DNA of 62,675 bases, from assembly GCA_964559125.1 (NCBI GenBank), contig CAZLGW010000035.1:1-62675 (forward strand). The letters are read 5' to 3'. The position numbers and the translations under genes were made by a program. The notes beneath the pieces were generated by a model, which saw nothing but the letters and a program-made list of their open reading frames with translations, did no database searches and was not told where the DNA came from. Shown piece after piece: positions 15,145-24,360 of this stretch (its first letter is position 1; each line of letters opens with the position of its first letter). Source of the DNA: Ravibacter sp964559125. Its GTDB lineage: Bacteria > Bacteroidota > Bacteroidia > Cytophagales > Spirosomataceae.

Positions 15145-16563
15145 TTACGCAAACAATTCTATAACGGCCTCCCCTTTTCCGTCCGGCGTAGTGTAAAACG
15201 GTCTTTTTTCCACCTCATACTGCGTGTCGGGAGGTATTCCCAAAGCATGGTAGATGGTCTGATGAACCTGGTCTATTCTGATAGGGTTTTCTATGGTCTT
15301 GCAGGGGCGCTCGTCGGCTGTTTTCCCGTAAACGAACCCTTTTTTTATACCTCCCCCGAACATCAGCATGGAGCACCCGTCGGTAAAGTGGCGATGCATA
15401 CCGTAGAACTTGATGTCGGAAAGTATATCGGGCTGGTTTACCTGCTCCTGTACTTTGGCATCGGGCCTTCCTTCTACCATCATATCCCTGCTGAACTCGC
15501 TGGCCAGTACGATAAGCGTGCGGTCGAGGTGGCCGCTGCGGTCGAGATCGCTGATCAGTTGGGCTATGGGCCGGTCGATCAGTTCTTTCATGCCTTTCAG
15601 GCGGGTATGCCCGTTTTCGTGGGTGTCCCAGCCCATAAACGGTTCGTATTCCGTGGTGACGCTTATAAACCTGGCCCCCTGCTCGGTAAGCCTTTTTGCC
15701 AGCAGGCATCCGAGTCCGAAACGACCGGTATTGTAAATATCGTAAGATTCCTTAGGCTCGTTGCCCAGGTCAAAAGCCTTCGACTCGGGAGAATTAAGCA
15801 GCATATAAGCCTGCTCCATAGATCTTCTCAACGATTCTTTCTGGTAATCGCTCCCGTACTCGCCCGCAGGACCTTTGCTGATGAGATCGTTATAAAGCTG
15901 GTTCCGCCTTTCGAAACGTTTGGCATTCATTCCTACCGGCGGCCTTACGCTTTCAAGCCCCTGGCTCGGGTCGGGTATGAGGAAGGGGCCATATTCGTTA
16001 CCGAGAAAACCTGCCGTGTGAAATGCTTTCAGCTCTTCGGCTTCGCCTACGGTCATCCGCTGACCAATGTTGACAAAAGCAGGTATGACCGGGTTCTTAG
16101 GGCCCAGTTCTTTGGCGATCCATGCCCCCATATGAGGGGCGGCTACAGTCTGCGGCGGCTCGTAGCAGGTATGCCAGTGATATTGATGTCTTGAGTGCAG
16201 GATATGCCCCATGTCGGCTGCAACGTACGACCGTATCAGCGTTCCCTTGTCCAAAACCCCGGCTATAGATTCCAGTCCTTCCGAAAGAAAGATGTCGTCG
16301 AGCGGCGTCGGAATGGATTTGAACGTACTGAGCACACGGTTGCCTTCCAAGTCTTTTTCGAAAGGCGTATAGCGTTTGGGGTCAAAAGTTTCGGTATGGG
16401 CCATTCCCCCTGCCATCCATAGCAGGATCACCGTGTCGGCGGTAGCATTACCTGCTGCTTTCCGGGGGCTGCACCCGGTTAGCAGTGAGGTGACCGGGGC
16501 TCCCGCTGCGAGCGCCGCCAGGGTAGCAGTGCCTGTATTCCTGATAAAACTTCTGCGGTCCAT
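15145..16563 (-). CDS. DUF1501 family protein with twin-arginine signal
   Basis: The protein begins MDRRSFIRNTGTATLAALAAG, a twin-arginine signal followed by a hydrophobic stretch and a Cys (TGCSPRK). It is therefore exported folded and may be lipidated. The body is the DUF1501 domain, a member of the alkaline phosphatase/sulfatase superfamily: VILLWMAGGMAHTETFDPK near residue 43, a central WDTHENGHTRLKGMKELID, and LIVLASEFSRD. No enzymatic activity is established for the family. In Planctomycetes and Bacteroidota these genes occur almost always beside a DUF1549/DUF1553 planctomycete-type cytochrome gene. That partner lies immediately upstream here (47 nt), so the two products probably act together in the periplasm. 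The length of 472 is typical. Confidence 0.9.
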   Translation of the reverse strand: MDRRSFIRNTGTATLAALAAGAPVTSLLTGCSPRKAAGNATADTVILLWMAGGMAHTETFDPKRYTPFEKDLEGNRVLSTFKSIPTPLDDIFLSEGLESIAGVLDKGTLIRSYVAADMGHILHSRHQYHWHTCYEPPQTVAAPHMGAWIAKELGPKNPVIPAFVNIGQRMTVGEAEELKAFHTAGFLGNEYGPFLIPDPSQGLESVRPPVGMNAKRFERRNQLYNDLISKGPAGEYGSDYQKESLRRSMEQAYMLLNSPESKAFDLGNEPKESYDIYNTGRFGLGCLLAKRLTEQGARFISVTTEYEPFMGWDTHENGHTRLKGMKELIDRPIAQLISDLDRSGHLDRTLIVLASEFSRDMMVEGRPDAKVQEQVNQPDILSDIKFYGMHRHFTDGCSMLMFGGGIKKGFVYGKTADERPCKTIENPIRIDQVHQTIYHALGIPPDTQYEVEKRPFYTTPDGKGEAVIELFA

Positions 16564-16610
16564 ATTTTAAGACTACTGGTAAAGTTTGCTTAAAGTTAGG
16601 TAAAATATAG

Positions 16611-18959
16611 CTATAAAATCAGCTGGAATTCGGGCGAAAGGGCAACCGCCCATACCAGATCCTGGATCCCGCCTTCATCGGGAACGTCACCCAGGATTTT
16701 CAGGGCTGCTGATAGCTCCCTGCTATGAGGGCTGCGGCCATATGCTTTCAGATAGAGCGCTTCGATGAGCTCTTTCGACGACGCGTATTTTTTCTTCCAT
16801 TCCTTTGACCCGGCTATCAACGTTTCATAGAAAGTAGTTCCGTTTGTGAGCTCCAGGGCCTGCAACAGGTTGGCCTGTGTGACGCGGCTCGTGCTTACGG
16901 TCTCCCGGTTGGGCCTGCCGAGCGCGGTTAGGAATTTGTCGTTGACAACCAGCGACGCCCGGGGGAAGGGAATGTTTTCTTTGATGTTGTCAGGAAGGCG
17001 CTTGAGCGCCATTACCGAATCGCTGTAGACGGGATAGAAAGCTATGCTGACAGCGTCTGCAAACTGCTCGGCGCTGAGCCGCCTGCGGATCATCCCGGTA
17101 AAACGGAAGTTTTCTGAAACCAATTCTTCCGGTTCTGTAACCGATACGGATTTAAGCTGGTAGGTTTTTGAAGTCAGGACCTGGTAAAGCAGCCTTTTGA
17201 CATCATATCCGCTTTCCACAAAATCATAGGCCAGCCAATCAAGCAAGTCTTCGCTCCATGGCACATTATCCATAACATCCACTGGTTCGACGATGCCCCG
17301 GCCCATCACCTGTGCCCATATGCGGTTGACGAGCGTCCTGTAAAGACGTCCATCGCCGGGTTGGGTCAGGAAATCGGCAAGCTCTTTCAGCCGTTGTTCT
17401 GTCGGGGCGTCGGCGCTGATTTCACCCAATTCGGGAAATAAGACCCTGCTTTGGGCAATTTTACCCGTGGGAACGTCGCAACGGTGAATTTCGAGTGTGG
17501 AATCGGCAAAAACAGAGGCGAAGCTGTAGGCGTCTTCGAGCGTCCAGTCGCTGATAAAGCTGTCGTGGCAGGAGGCGCATTTCAGGTTGAGTCCAAGGAA
17601 AACCTGGGCTACATTCTGAGCTGCCTGCATGGAAGTGCTCTGGCTCGAGTTGATGGTACCCCGCCATTTGATCCCCTTTATAAATCCTTCCGACTCCTTT
17701 GAAGGGTTCAGGAGCTCTTTTACGAACCAGTTATAGGGTTTGTTATCCCGCAGCGAAGTATAGAGCCAGCGTGTAATATCAAATCTTCCGCCGGTAATAT
17801 AGCCTGTTCCGGAATAATCGTTTCGGAGCACATCATTCCAGAATGTCAGCCAGTGTTGTGCATAATCTTCATCACGTTTAAGGAGCTTTCTGACAAGCTG
17901 CTCCCGTTTATCGGCAGCTGTTTCTTTCACGAAGGCGTCGACTTCTTCAGGCGCCGGCAAAAGGCCGATCACGTCCAGGTACACTCTCCGGATGTAGGTG
18001 CGGTCGTCGGCAACCTGCGTCCAGGTAATGTTATTTTTTTTGAAATAGGCATTTACAAACCTGTCGATGGGTTCGGTATAGGGTCCTTCGGCCGGGGGGA
18101 TGTCCGGCAGCCGTGGTTCAAGCGCGGCAACCCTGTAGATGCTTTTTACTTTTCCTTCAGGCCAGGGCGCTCCTTTTTCGATCCACATCGCGAGGATGTT
18201 TATCTCCTCCCGGCTCAGGAGCTTGCCTTTGGAGGGCATCACTTCCTTATGCCCTGCCGGCAGGGAGATCCTGCGGATCAGTTCGCTTTTTCCCGGTTCA
18301 CCTGCCACAAGTGCCGGACCGCTTTCTCCGCCGGCGAAAATCGCTTCTTTGCTATCCAGCCGGAGCCCGCCTTTTTTCTTGGCTTCTCCATGGCAATTGG
18401 TGCAGTTATGCGCCAATATGGTCCTTACTTCCAGGTTGAGGTCCTCTACCTGTTTCGGGGTGAGGGTTTCTCCGAAGCTGGCAAAAGAGATCCCGGTACC
18501 GGAAGGAGAGGAAGAACGTTCTGTGCCGGGCAGCACACCGGCAATATAATCTTCTCCGTGGGTGATCATCGCCCCGTAGTGACCGGCGACCGCTACTCCC
18601 GCTACGGTAGTAAACAGGAGGGGCCGGTAAATACGATAATTTTTTTCTGAAAAGAAGTACAACGTCAGCGCAGAAAGCAGCAGGGTGCCCAGGCCGGCCC
18701 AGCGGTGTATTTCGAGATTTACGCCTTCAGCACCTTCATGGCCGGCAAGCATCCACCCGAACACTACCGCAAAGAGCGCCGATATTACGCCCGTCCAAAG
18801 AAGTATCCCTGTTGCCGGGAGAAAAGGATTGGGGCGCTTCCGCAGCGCCATGATTTCCAAAAGCGCGGCCACACACAATATGGCAATCGGAAAATGAACG
18901 ACGAGAGGATGTAACCTGCCGAACAGTTGCCAGAGCCAGAAGGGGTCGGTAGAAACCAT
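16611..18959 (-). CDS. Membrane-anchored planctomycete-type cytochrome with DUF1549/DUF1553 domains
   Basis: Domains in order: an N-terminal four-helix membrane region (about residues 10-135) resembling DUF2231; a first c-type haem motif CTNCH at 186-190 in a PSCyt1-like domain; DUF1549 (about 295-480) containing a second motif CASCH at 461-465; and DUF1553 (about 525-780, GRLYRTLVNRIWAQVMGRGIVEP). The layout suggests an inner-membrane protein with its haem domain in the periplasm. The redox partner and substrate of this class are unknown. A link to oxidative carbohydrate breakdown has been suggested only from gene context. It is the first gene of a pair with the DUF1501 gene. The sialidase gene lies 81 nt upstream on the same strand, so glycan-related use is possible. 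Confidence 0.87.
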   Translation of the reverse strand: MVSTDPFWLWQLFGRLHPLVVHFPIAILCVAALLEIMALRKRPNPFLPATGILLWTGVISALFAVVFGWMLAGHEGAEGVNLEIHRWAGLGTLLLSALTLYFFSEKNYRIYRPLLFTTVAGVAVAGHYGAMITHGEDYIAGVLPGTERSSSPSGTGISFASFGETLTPKQVEDLNLEVRTILAHNCTNCHGEAKKKGGLRLDSKEAIFAGGESGPALVAGEPGKSELIRRISLPAGHKEVMPSKGKLLSREEINILAMWIEKGAPWPEGKVKSIYRVAALEPRLPDIPPAEGPYTEPIDRFVNAYFKKNNITWTQVADDRTYIRRVYLDVIGLLPAPEEVDAFVKETAADKREQLVRKLLKRDEDYAQHWLTFWNDVLRNDYSGTGYITGGRFDITRWLYTSLRDNKPYNWFVKELLNPSKESEGFIKGIKWRGTINSSQSTSMQAAQNVAQVFLGLNLKCASCHDSFISDWTLEDAYSFASVFADSTLEIHRCDVPTGKIAQSRVLFPELGEISADAPTEQRLKELADFLTQPGDGRLYRTLVNRIWAQVMGRGIVEPVDVMDNVPWSEDLLDWLAYDFVESGYDVKRLLYQVLTSKTYQLKSVSVTEPEELVSENFRFTGMIRRRLSAEQFADAVSIAFYPVYSDSVMALKRLPDNIKENIPFPRASLVVNDKFLTALGRPNRETVSTSRVTQANLLQALELTNGTTFYETLIAGSKEWKKKYASSKELIEALYLKAYGRSPHSRELSAALKILGDVPDEGGIQDLVWAVALSPEFQLIL

Positions 18960-19040
18960 AAGTTGTGACTTTTCTATTCTTTTTGCCGCAATATAAAGAT
19001 TGAAGAAGTCAGAAACTACGCATATACAAAATGCAGCAGG

Positions 19041-20198
19041 TCATTTTTTCACTACAAACCCGGCCGGGATCACTTCAAAACGTATGGTTTCGTAGGGGCT
19101 TTTTTCGCCGGCTTCGTATAGCACTCCTATGCCGCCGCCGGGCAGGACCGCCAGGCTGGAGTATGCCGACGGACCGGTATACAGGGTTTTGATCGCCGGC
19201 CAGGTTTTACCGTCGTCAAAGCTTGCGCGGAGCGTCATGTTATGTCTTTTTTGTGTGCTGGCAGGATTGAGGAATAACAAAACCCCGGCGGTTTTTTTTG
19301 CATCGGGCCAGGAATAGCGAATGATCGATGCCTGGCAAACGGGTTCAACGAGCTCCGGAGCATCGACGGGTGAAGTCCAGCTTTCGCCGCCGTCGTAGCT
19401 GGCCGAATGAGTCCGGAACCCGCGTCCGAAATAGGCTCTTATATTCATGAGCAGCGTGCCGTTTCCGTCGGCCAGCTCCACTACCTGGCATTCGTTGGAT
19501 TTAGGTGTGATCAGGCCGCCGAGCTGCCAGGTTTTTCCATGATCATCGCTGTAGATAGCGTGAGAGCCATATTCATAGGGGCCGCCCCTCACTTTACCGT
19601 TCGGATCGTCGTAGCTGAAATCGCAGGGGATCACCAGGCGTCCTTTTCTCGGGCCGTGCTTCACCTGGATACCCACGCCGGGGCCGGTCGCGTACCATCC
19701 CCATTCCGGCTTTTTGGTAGTCGCGGTAATGTCGACCGGATCCGACCAGGTGAGCCCGTCGTCGTCGCTTTTGGATACCCATACGGTCCGCGTTCCTTTG
19801 GCGGTTTTTTTGATAATATCACCTTCATGATCGTCACCGCGGTTATGGGTGAGGAGCAGCCAGATCGTACCGGTCTCTTCGTCTACGACCGGGCAGGGGT
19901 TGCCGCAGGTATGGGCGCCGTCGTCCCAGATTACCTTTTGCCCGCTCCAGGTTTTGCCGTTATCGGTAGAGCGTTTGAGAAGGATGTCGATATTCCCGGC
20001 GTCACCGGCACCATCCTTTCGCCCCTCGCAGAAGGCCAGCGCCGTGCCTTTTTTCGTGACGATCAGCGACGGTATGCGGTAGGAGGAGTATCCTGATTCA
20101 CCGGAAGTGAATAATGTGACCGGGTTTTGCGAATAACATATAACATACCCGGTAGCTAAGAATAGGGTAAGGCAGCAGAAAAACCTTGTGTATCTCAT
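19041..20198 (-). CDS. Exo-alpha-sialidase (GH33-like, BNR repeats)
   Basis: A secreted glycosidase predicted to release terminal sialic acids. A signal peptide (to about residue 23) is followed by YRIPSL with the substrate-binding Arg41, the region DGAGDAGNID holding the likely catalytic Asp, and five Asp boxes: STDNGKTW (77-84), SDDDGLTW (144-151), SDDHGKTW (217-224), SYDGGESW (267-274) and SFDDGKTW (326-333). This is the standard six-bladed propeller of GH33, and 385 residues is a normal single-domain length. Specificity cannot be told from sequence. A related BNR glycosidase acting on another sugar remains possible. No nan operon is nearby. It is on the same strand as the DUF1549 and DUF1501 genes. 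Confidence 0.85.
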   Translation of the reverse strand: MRYTRFFCCLTLFLATGYVICYSQNPVTLFTSGESGYSSYRIPSLIVTKKGTALAFCEGRKDGAGDAGNIDILLKRSTDNGKTWSGQKVIWDDGAHTCGNPCPVVDEETGTIWLLLTHNRGDDHEGDIIKKTAKGTRTVWVSKSDDDGLTWSDPVDITATTKKPEWGWYATGPGVGIQVKHGPRKGRLVIPCDFSYDDPNGKVRGGPYEYGSHAIYSDDHGKTWQLGGLITPKSNECQVVELADGNGTLLMNIRAYFGRGFRTHSASYDGGESWTSPVDAPELVEPVCQASIIRYSWPDAKKTAGVLLFLNPASTQKRHNMTLRASFDDGKTWPAIKTLYTGPSAYSSLAVLPGGGIGVLYEAGEKSPYETIRFEVIPAGFVVKK

Positions 20199-20373
20199 CT
20201 CGTTTTCATGGGGGTTAAGGAAATTCAGGCGATTATAATAAACTTTACCGATATGGTAACGCTATTTGATTGTAATCTGACGGCGGGTGAAGAAAGGCGC
20301 TTCTGTGTTTGCTTTATTTCCGGAAAGGGCTTATTTTTATAAGACAATTAAGATATCATTTAAAATACATACT

Positions 20374-20988
20374 ATGATTGGCTCCAGATCTGCCTCCCGT
20401 AGCGCATCCACCCTTAAGGTACCTTCTTACCTGGTTCATGAAATACTGGATGGAGAACCGGTATATTATAAGGGGTACCGCGAGGTATTGGTAGGAGCTA
20501 AAACCCTCGAGGATATTATGGGCTCCAGTACGCTGCAAACTGCGATTATCGAGTATTTACTTGATATTTTCTTTTCCGGTAACATTCGGAAATTCTATCG
20601 CATCATTACCAACGAAGGCGGGTTGCACCTGGATAAAAGGAATAACCTGGCGGGCGACATCCAATTGTTCGACCCGGAGAAACTGCCCGTGAGATCGGCT
20701 GATCTTCACTATGCATCCGTTCCCCCCGTGATTCAGCTGGAGGTAGACGTCAACACCGAAATGGAGCATTTTACTGACGAGCAGTATATTGCGAAGAAAA
20801 CTGCAAAATTGCTTCAATTCGGAGTCGAGAAGGTAATCTGGATATTGAGCGGTCCGAAGAAAGTTATAACGGCAACTTCGGGTAGAGATCCCGAAATCAG
20901 GAATTGGTCAGAAGATATAGAAGTGGCCGGTGGGGTTCGTATCAACATAGGCCATTATCTGAAAGAGCAGGGGTCGCCGTTCGCCTGA
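20374..20988 (+). CDS. Uma2 family (DUF820) endonuclease-like protein
   Basis: A product of about 204 residues, taking the ATG at 20374; an in-frame GTG at 20287 would add an implausible, basic and non-conserved extension. The Uma2/DUF820 fold belongs to the PD-(D/E)xK nuclease superfamily. The expected acidic residues are visible: Asp in GDIQLFDPEK and Glu-x-Asp in VIQLEVDVNTE. These are followed by a helix with AKKTAKLLQFGVEKVIWIL, which replaces the usual YxxxGVxEYW motif. The cyanobacterial EILSPS motif is absent, so catalysis is not certain. These proteins are abundant in Cytophagia and cyanobacteria, and their biological role is unresolved. The next gene, cls, starts 35 nt downstream. 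Confidence 0.8.
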   Translation: MIGSRSASRSASTLKVPSYLVHEILDGEPVYYKGYREVLVGAKTLEDIMGSSTLQTAIIEYLLDIFFSGNIRKFYRIITNEGGLHLDKRNNLAGDIQLFDPEKLPVRSADLHYASVPPVIQLEVDVNTEMEHFTDEQYIAKKTAKLLQFGVEKVIWILSGPKKVITATSGRDPEIRNWSEDIEVAGGVRINIGHYLKEQGSPFA

Positions 20989-21023
20989 TCCCATAGCGGG
21001 ACGTGCGTTGGTTGGAGAAAAAA

Positions 21024-22493
21024 ATGGATAGATTGTTTTTCCAGGATACCAAATGGGTGCTTCTTGCAGAGGCGGTTTACCTGCTGATACTGATCGGGGT
21101 ATGCATCAGGGTTGTGTATGATACCCGCTCGGTCACGAAAACGCTGGGTTATCTTTTGCTGGTCATTTTTGTGCCGGTGCTCGGGATGACCTTTTATTTT
21201 TCTTTCGGAATCAACTACCGCAAACGCAAGATTTACACCAAAAAGCTCATTGTTGACGAATCTATCAAGGCCGAATTACAGGAAAAAATAGAGGCTTACA
21301 AGAAATCGGACCTGTTGGAGCATCCTTCGGTTGTGGAAAGCAGGCCTTTGATCGCCCTGCTTTCGCATTCGGGCGCGCCGGGGAGTGGTGTGCTCGAAAA
21401 TTCGGAGGTAACCGTGCTGCAGAACGGGGAGCAACTGTTCCCGGTTTTACTGGAGGAGTTGGAGAAGGCAGAAAAGCATATTCACATTGAATACTATATA
21501 TACGACAACGATGAGATCGGGAACAAAGTAAAGGACGTGTTGATCCGCAAGGCAGCGCAGGGAGTAGAAGTCAGGTTTATTTACGATGATTTCGGCAGCA
21601 TGAGCATCCGGCGTACACTGGTCGGGGAACTGCGAGCAAACGGGGTGGAGGCACATCCCTTCAACCGTATCAGGATAGTCATGCTCGCCAACCGGCTCAA
21701 TTACCGCAATCACCGCAAGATCGTCGTTATCGACGGCGTAACTTCCTTTGTGGGCGGGATCAACGTTTCGGACAAGTATATCAACGGGGAGGGTAAAAGC
21801 TTATATTGGAGGGATACCCACCTGATGATCCGGGGAGCGTCGTCTCTTGCACTACAGCAGATTTTTCTGGCGGACTGGAATTTTTGTGCAGGGAGCTCGA
21901 TCCAGATCAACCGGAATTATTTCCCGGAGCCGGCGCGGGGCGGCGGAAAGCTGGTGCAGGTCACATCCAGCGGACCGGACTCCGATTTGCCAAATATACT
22001 TTATGCCATGATCCAGGCGGTGAGCAAGGCCCGTAAGGAGATCCTGATCACAACGCCCTACTATATTCCCGACAGCAGCCTCCAGGAGTCCCTGATCATT
22101 GCAGCGCTCTCCAATATAGAGGTAAAGCTCCTGGTTCCGGCAAGAGGAGACTCCTTCCTTGTAAGCCTGGCCTCGCAATCGTACTTTGGAGAACTGCTCG
22201 CGGCAGGAGTGAAAGTGTACCGGTATACCAAAGGATTTGTACACGCCAAGACACTGGTGGTCGATCGCAGGATAGCATCTGTAGGAACCGCCAATATGGA
22301 TCTGAGGAGTTTTGACTTGAATTTCGAGGTAGCCGCCTTCGTTTACGACCAGGAAGTGGCCGGCCAACTTGTAGATGATTTCTTCCGGGATTTGCAGGAT
22401 GCGGAGGAAATTGATGCCGATGCCTGGTTGGAGCGCCCCGTATGGAAAGTGCTGCTGGAAAAGGCAATAAGGCTGTTTTCCCCTTTTATGTAA
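21024..22493 (+). CDS. cls: Cardiolipin synthase
   Basis: A membrane-bound phospholipase D family enzyme that condenses two phosphatidylglycerols into cardiolipin. There are two N-terminal membrane helices (about residues 10-31 and 40-63), a linker, then two PLD domains with HKD motifs: HRKIVVID (His230) and HAKTLVVD (His407). TANMDLRSFDLNFEV closes the second. The length of 489 residues matches ClsA-type enzymes. I chose ATG 21024 because GGAG lies at 21014-21017, six bases before it; the GTG at 21003 would place that site inside the gene. It ends 28 nt from the end of the convergent giant-protein operon, with no recognisable terminator between them. Confidence 0.93.
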   Translation: MDRLFFQDTKWVLLAEAVYLLILIGVCIRVVYDTRSVTKTLGYLLLVIFVPVLGMTFYFSFGINYRKRKIYTKKLIVDESIKAELQEKIEAYKKSDLLEHPSVVESRPLIALLSHSGAPGSGVLENSEVTVLQNGEQLFPVLLEELEKAEKHIHIEYYIYDNDEIGNKVKDVLIRKAAQGVEVRFIYDDFGSMSIRRTLVGELRANGVEAHPFNRIRIVMLANRLNYRNHRKIVVIDGVTSFVGGINVSDKYINGEGKSLYWRDTHLMIRGASSLALQQIFLADWNFCAGSSIQINRNYFPEPARGGGKLVQVTSSGPDSDLPNILYAMIQAVSKARKEILITTPYYIPDSSLQESLIIAALSNIEVKLLVPARGDSFLVSLASQSYFGELLAAGVKVYRYTKGFVHAKTLVVDRRIASVGTANMDLRSFDLNFEVAAFVYDQEVAGQLVDDFFRDLQDAEEIDADAWLERPVWKVLLEKAIRLFSPFM

Positions 22494-22521
22494 ATCGGGA
22501 AATTGGCCCGTCTCCCCGGCA

Positions 22522-24354
22522 CTATTTGTTCTCAAGTGTGTCAAAGGCCAGACCACTGTTTCCTTCTCCTCTTCCCGTTTTCTTCTTTAATCCCAACCAA
22601 ACCGTTACTTCCCCGTTAAGCCACCTTGTTCTTTCAAAATTCTTTTGAATATGTACTCCGCTACGCGGAACTTCTTCTTCGTGAATAAAATAGGGCAGCT
22701 GACCCGGATCATTGTCAAGACCTGGCCTTAAGACAGAGGTAAGAGGCTTGATTTTTTCAGGGGGCTTCTTATCACCCTGAATAGTTCTCAACATAGAAGC
22801 TCTTTGTAATTGTATTTTTCTTTTGTGGTTTTCATACCGGACAGGTATAAAAGGGATCCAGTTTTCCGGAACTTCCGTCATGGCCTTGTAATACACATTC
22901 GCCACATAGTCAACTTCACCAGTGTTGATTTCGTCTGCGGGATCAGCTTTAATTAATTCTTCATAATATGCCCTGGTTTGCAAGGCGTATTCACTGCCCT
23001 GTACACCTTTTCCCGACAGAGACGGAACCACTTTTTCGATTGCCCAAACCATATTGGCCATTTCGTCTCTGATTAATACAATTTCTTCCAACGGGGTTCC
23101 TTCCTGCACTTTTATGGCAGATGATGCCAGGAAAATCTGCCGGTTTGTATGATCCGATTTTTGTCTGAACATACTCCAGTCAGATGCCTTTTCTCCTGAT
23201 TTTTCCGCTGCGTCTACCCAAAATGTTTCTCCAAAATTATTGGTAACTGTCAGGCCCTGTATTTCTGATAAAGAGCCGATAGGAAGCGTAAACGGAACAA
23301 GAAACCAGTCATTTACAAATACCAGACCGAATTCAATTAAAAGCAACTTGGATATATCGGTTACAGAGGGTTTAATTTCTGAAAAATTAACATTATTATC
23401 CTCGAATTTCCACCACCTTCTATCAGGAATACCGTCAAACTCAACATTCGTGGGAATAAAAGTATCCACTTCCTGCCGGGGCGGAGTTGACCCTGTACCG
23501 TTTTCCGGGTTTAGGTTAAATGCGTACCAATCGAGATGTCCGCTGTAGTATTCTTCTGCTGTAAGCACATTGTCTTTATCGCTGCCTTGGTCGCTGCATT
23601 CAAATTTATATTCCAGTCTGTCCGGCAACCAGGAATCCTTCTCCTTGCTTTCGGGCTGGGTGTAATTTTTTTGGAAATACGTCATAAAAGCTTCTCCCAG
23701 TTTGTCGATGGTATTGCGATCCGGGTTATTTTCGTCGGCGATAATATTTTTTGAAGCTTTTCCGCCTTTATTAAGTAAGCTGATTAAATCATAGCCGTCC
23801 ATACAGCGTCCGCTGATCGCCTTCAGTTGTTGCCAGTCGTCTTTATGCGCATAAATATGATTGGAGTCCCTGTTTTTTTCAGGAAGGGTAAATGGATATT
23901 CGGAAATGAAATTGTTTGCATAGGCTTCAAGTGATCCCGCTTTTAATAATTTACCCCAATACCGGCCTAATTGTAAACGGATATCCACACTGATCTTCTT
24001 CCCGTTTCTTACAAAAGGCAGCCTGGTTTGCTCTGCAAGAGCTTCCAGGCATACCGACTGATCTAAAGGCTTAAAAGTACCGTCTCCTGTTTTTATCTGA
24101 TTGATCCGGGATGTTGCAATTTTTATTTTCGAGCTTACCGGTGAACCTGCATCTTCTCCTTCAAATTCACCCATTTGCCATTGTTTGGTCAGCATCCATA
24201 GGGCATCCCGTACTTCGGCTTTCAGGGCTTTACCGAAATCATGTGTCCGGGGACGGCCCTCCAGCCGGTTCCACATTAAAATTGTAGGATGCAGCTTTTT
24301 GTTAAGAAGATCTCCCACTTTAACCGGCTTATTCAGTATTGATCTACCTGGCAT
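22522..24354 (-). CDS. Large uncharacterised protein, last gene of the giant-protein cluster (610 aa)
   Basis: No characterised family is recognised. The start contains WNRLEGRPRTHDFGKAL and EVRDALWMLTKQWQMGEF (about residues 28-64), then EGEDAGSPV. From memory, a very similar block opens hypothetical proteins in actinobacteria and other phyla, but I could not search. The protein has no signal peptide, lipobox or membrane helix, so it appears cytoplasmic unless exported by an unusual route. A late segment is basic (RYENHKRKIQLQRASMLRTI, about 510-530). It is translated 6 nt after the 1753-aa gene, consistent with coupling and with membership in one assembly. The function is unknown. Confidence 0.75.
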   Translation of the reverse strand: MPGRSILNKPVKVGDLLNKKLHPTILMWNRLEGRPRTHDFGKALKAEVRDALWMLTKQWQMGEFEGEDAGSPVSSKIKIATSRINQIKTGDGTFKPLDQSVCLEALAEQTRLPFVRNGKKISVDIRLQLGRYWGKLLKAGSLEAYANNFISEYPFTLPEKNRDSNHIYAHKDDWQQLKAISGRCMDGYDLISLLNKGGKASKNIIADENNPDRNTIDKLGEAFMTYFQKNYTQPESKEKDSWLPDRLEYKFECSDQGSDKDNVLTAEEYYSGHLDWYAFNLNPENGTGSTPPRQEVDTFIPTNVEFDGIPDRRWWKFEDNNVNFSEIKPSVTDISKLLLIEFGLVFVNDWFLVPFTLPIGSLSEIQGLTVTNNFGETFWVDAAEKSGEKASDWSMFRQKSDHTNRQIFLASSAIKVQEGTPLEEIVLIRDEMANMVWAIEKVVPSLSGKGVQGSEYALQTRAYYEELIKADPADEINTGEVDYVANVYYKAMTEVPENWIPFIPVRYENHKRKIQLQRASMLRTIQGDKKPPEKIKPLTSVLRPGLDNDPGQLPYFIHEEEVPRSGVHIQKNFERTRWLNGEVTVWLGLKKKTGRGEGNSGLAFDTLENK

Positions 24355-24360
24355 AATTCC

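Noticed and set aside
20287..20373. GTG-initiated extension of the Uma2-like protein
   Set aside because: The extra 29 residues are basic and aromatic with no match to the family; the ATG at 20374 fits the domain start.
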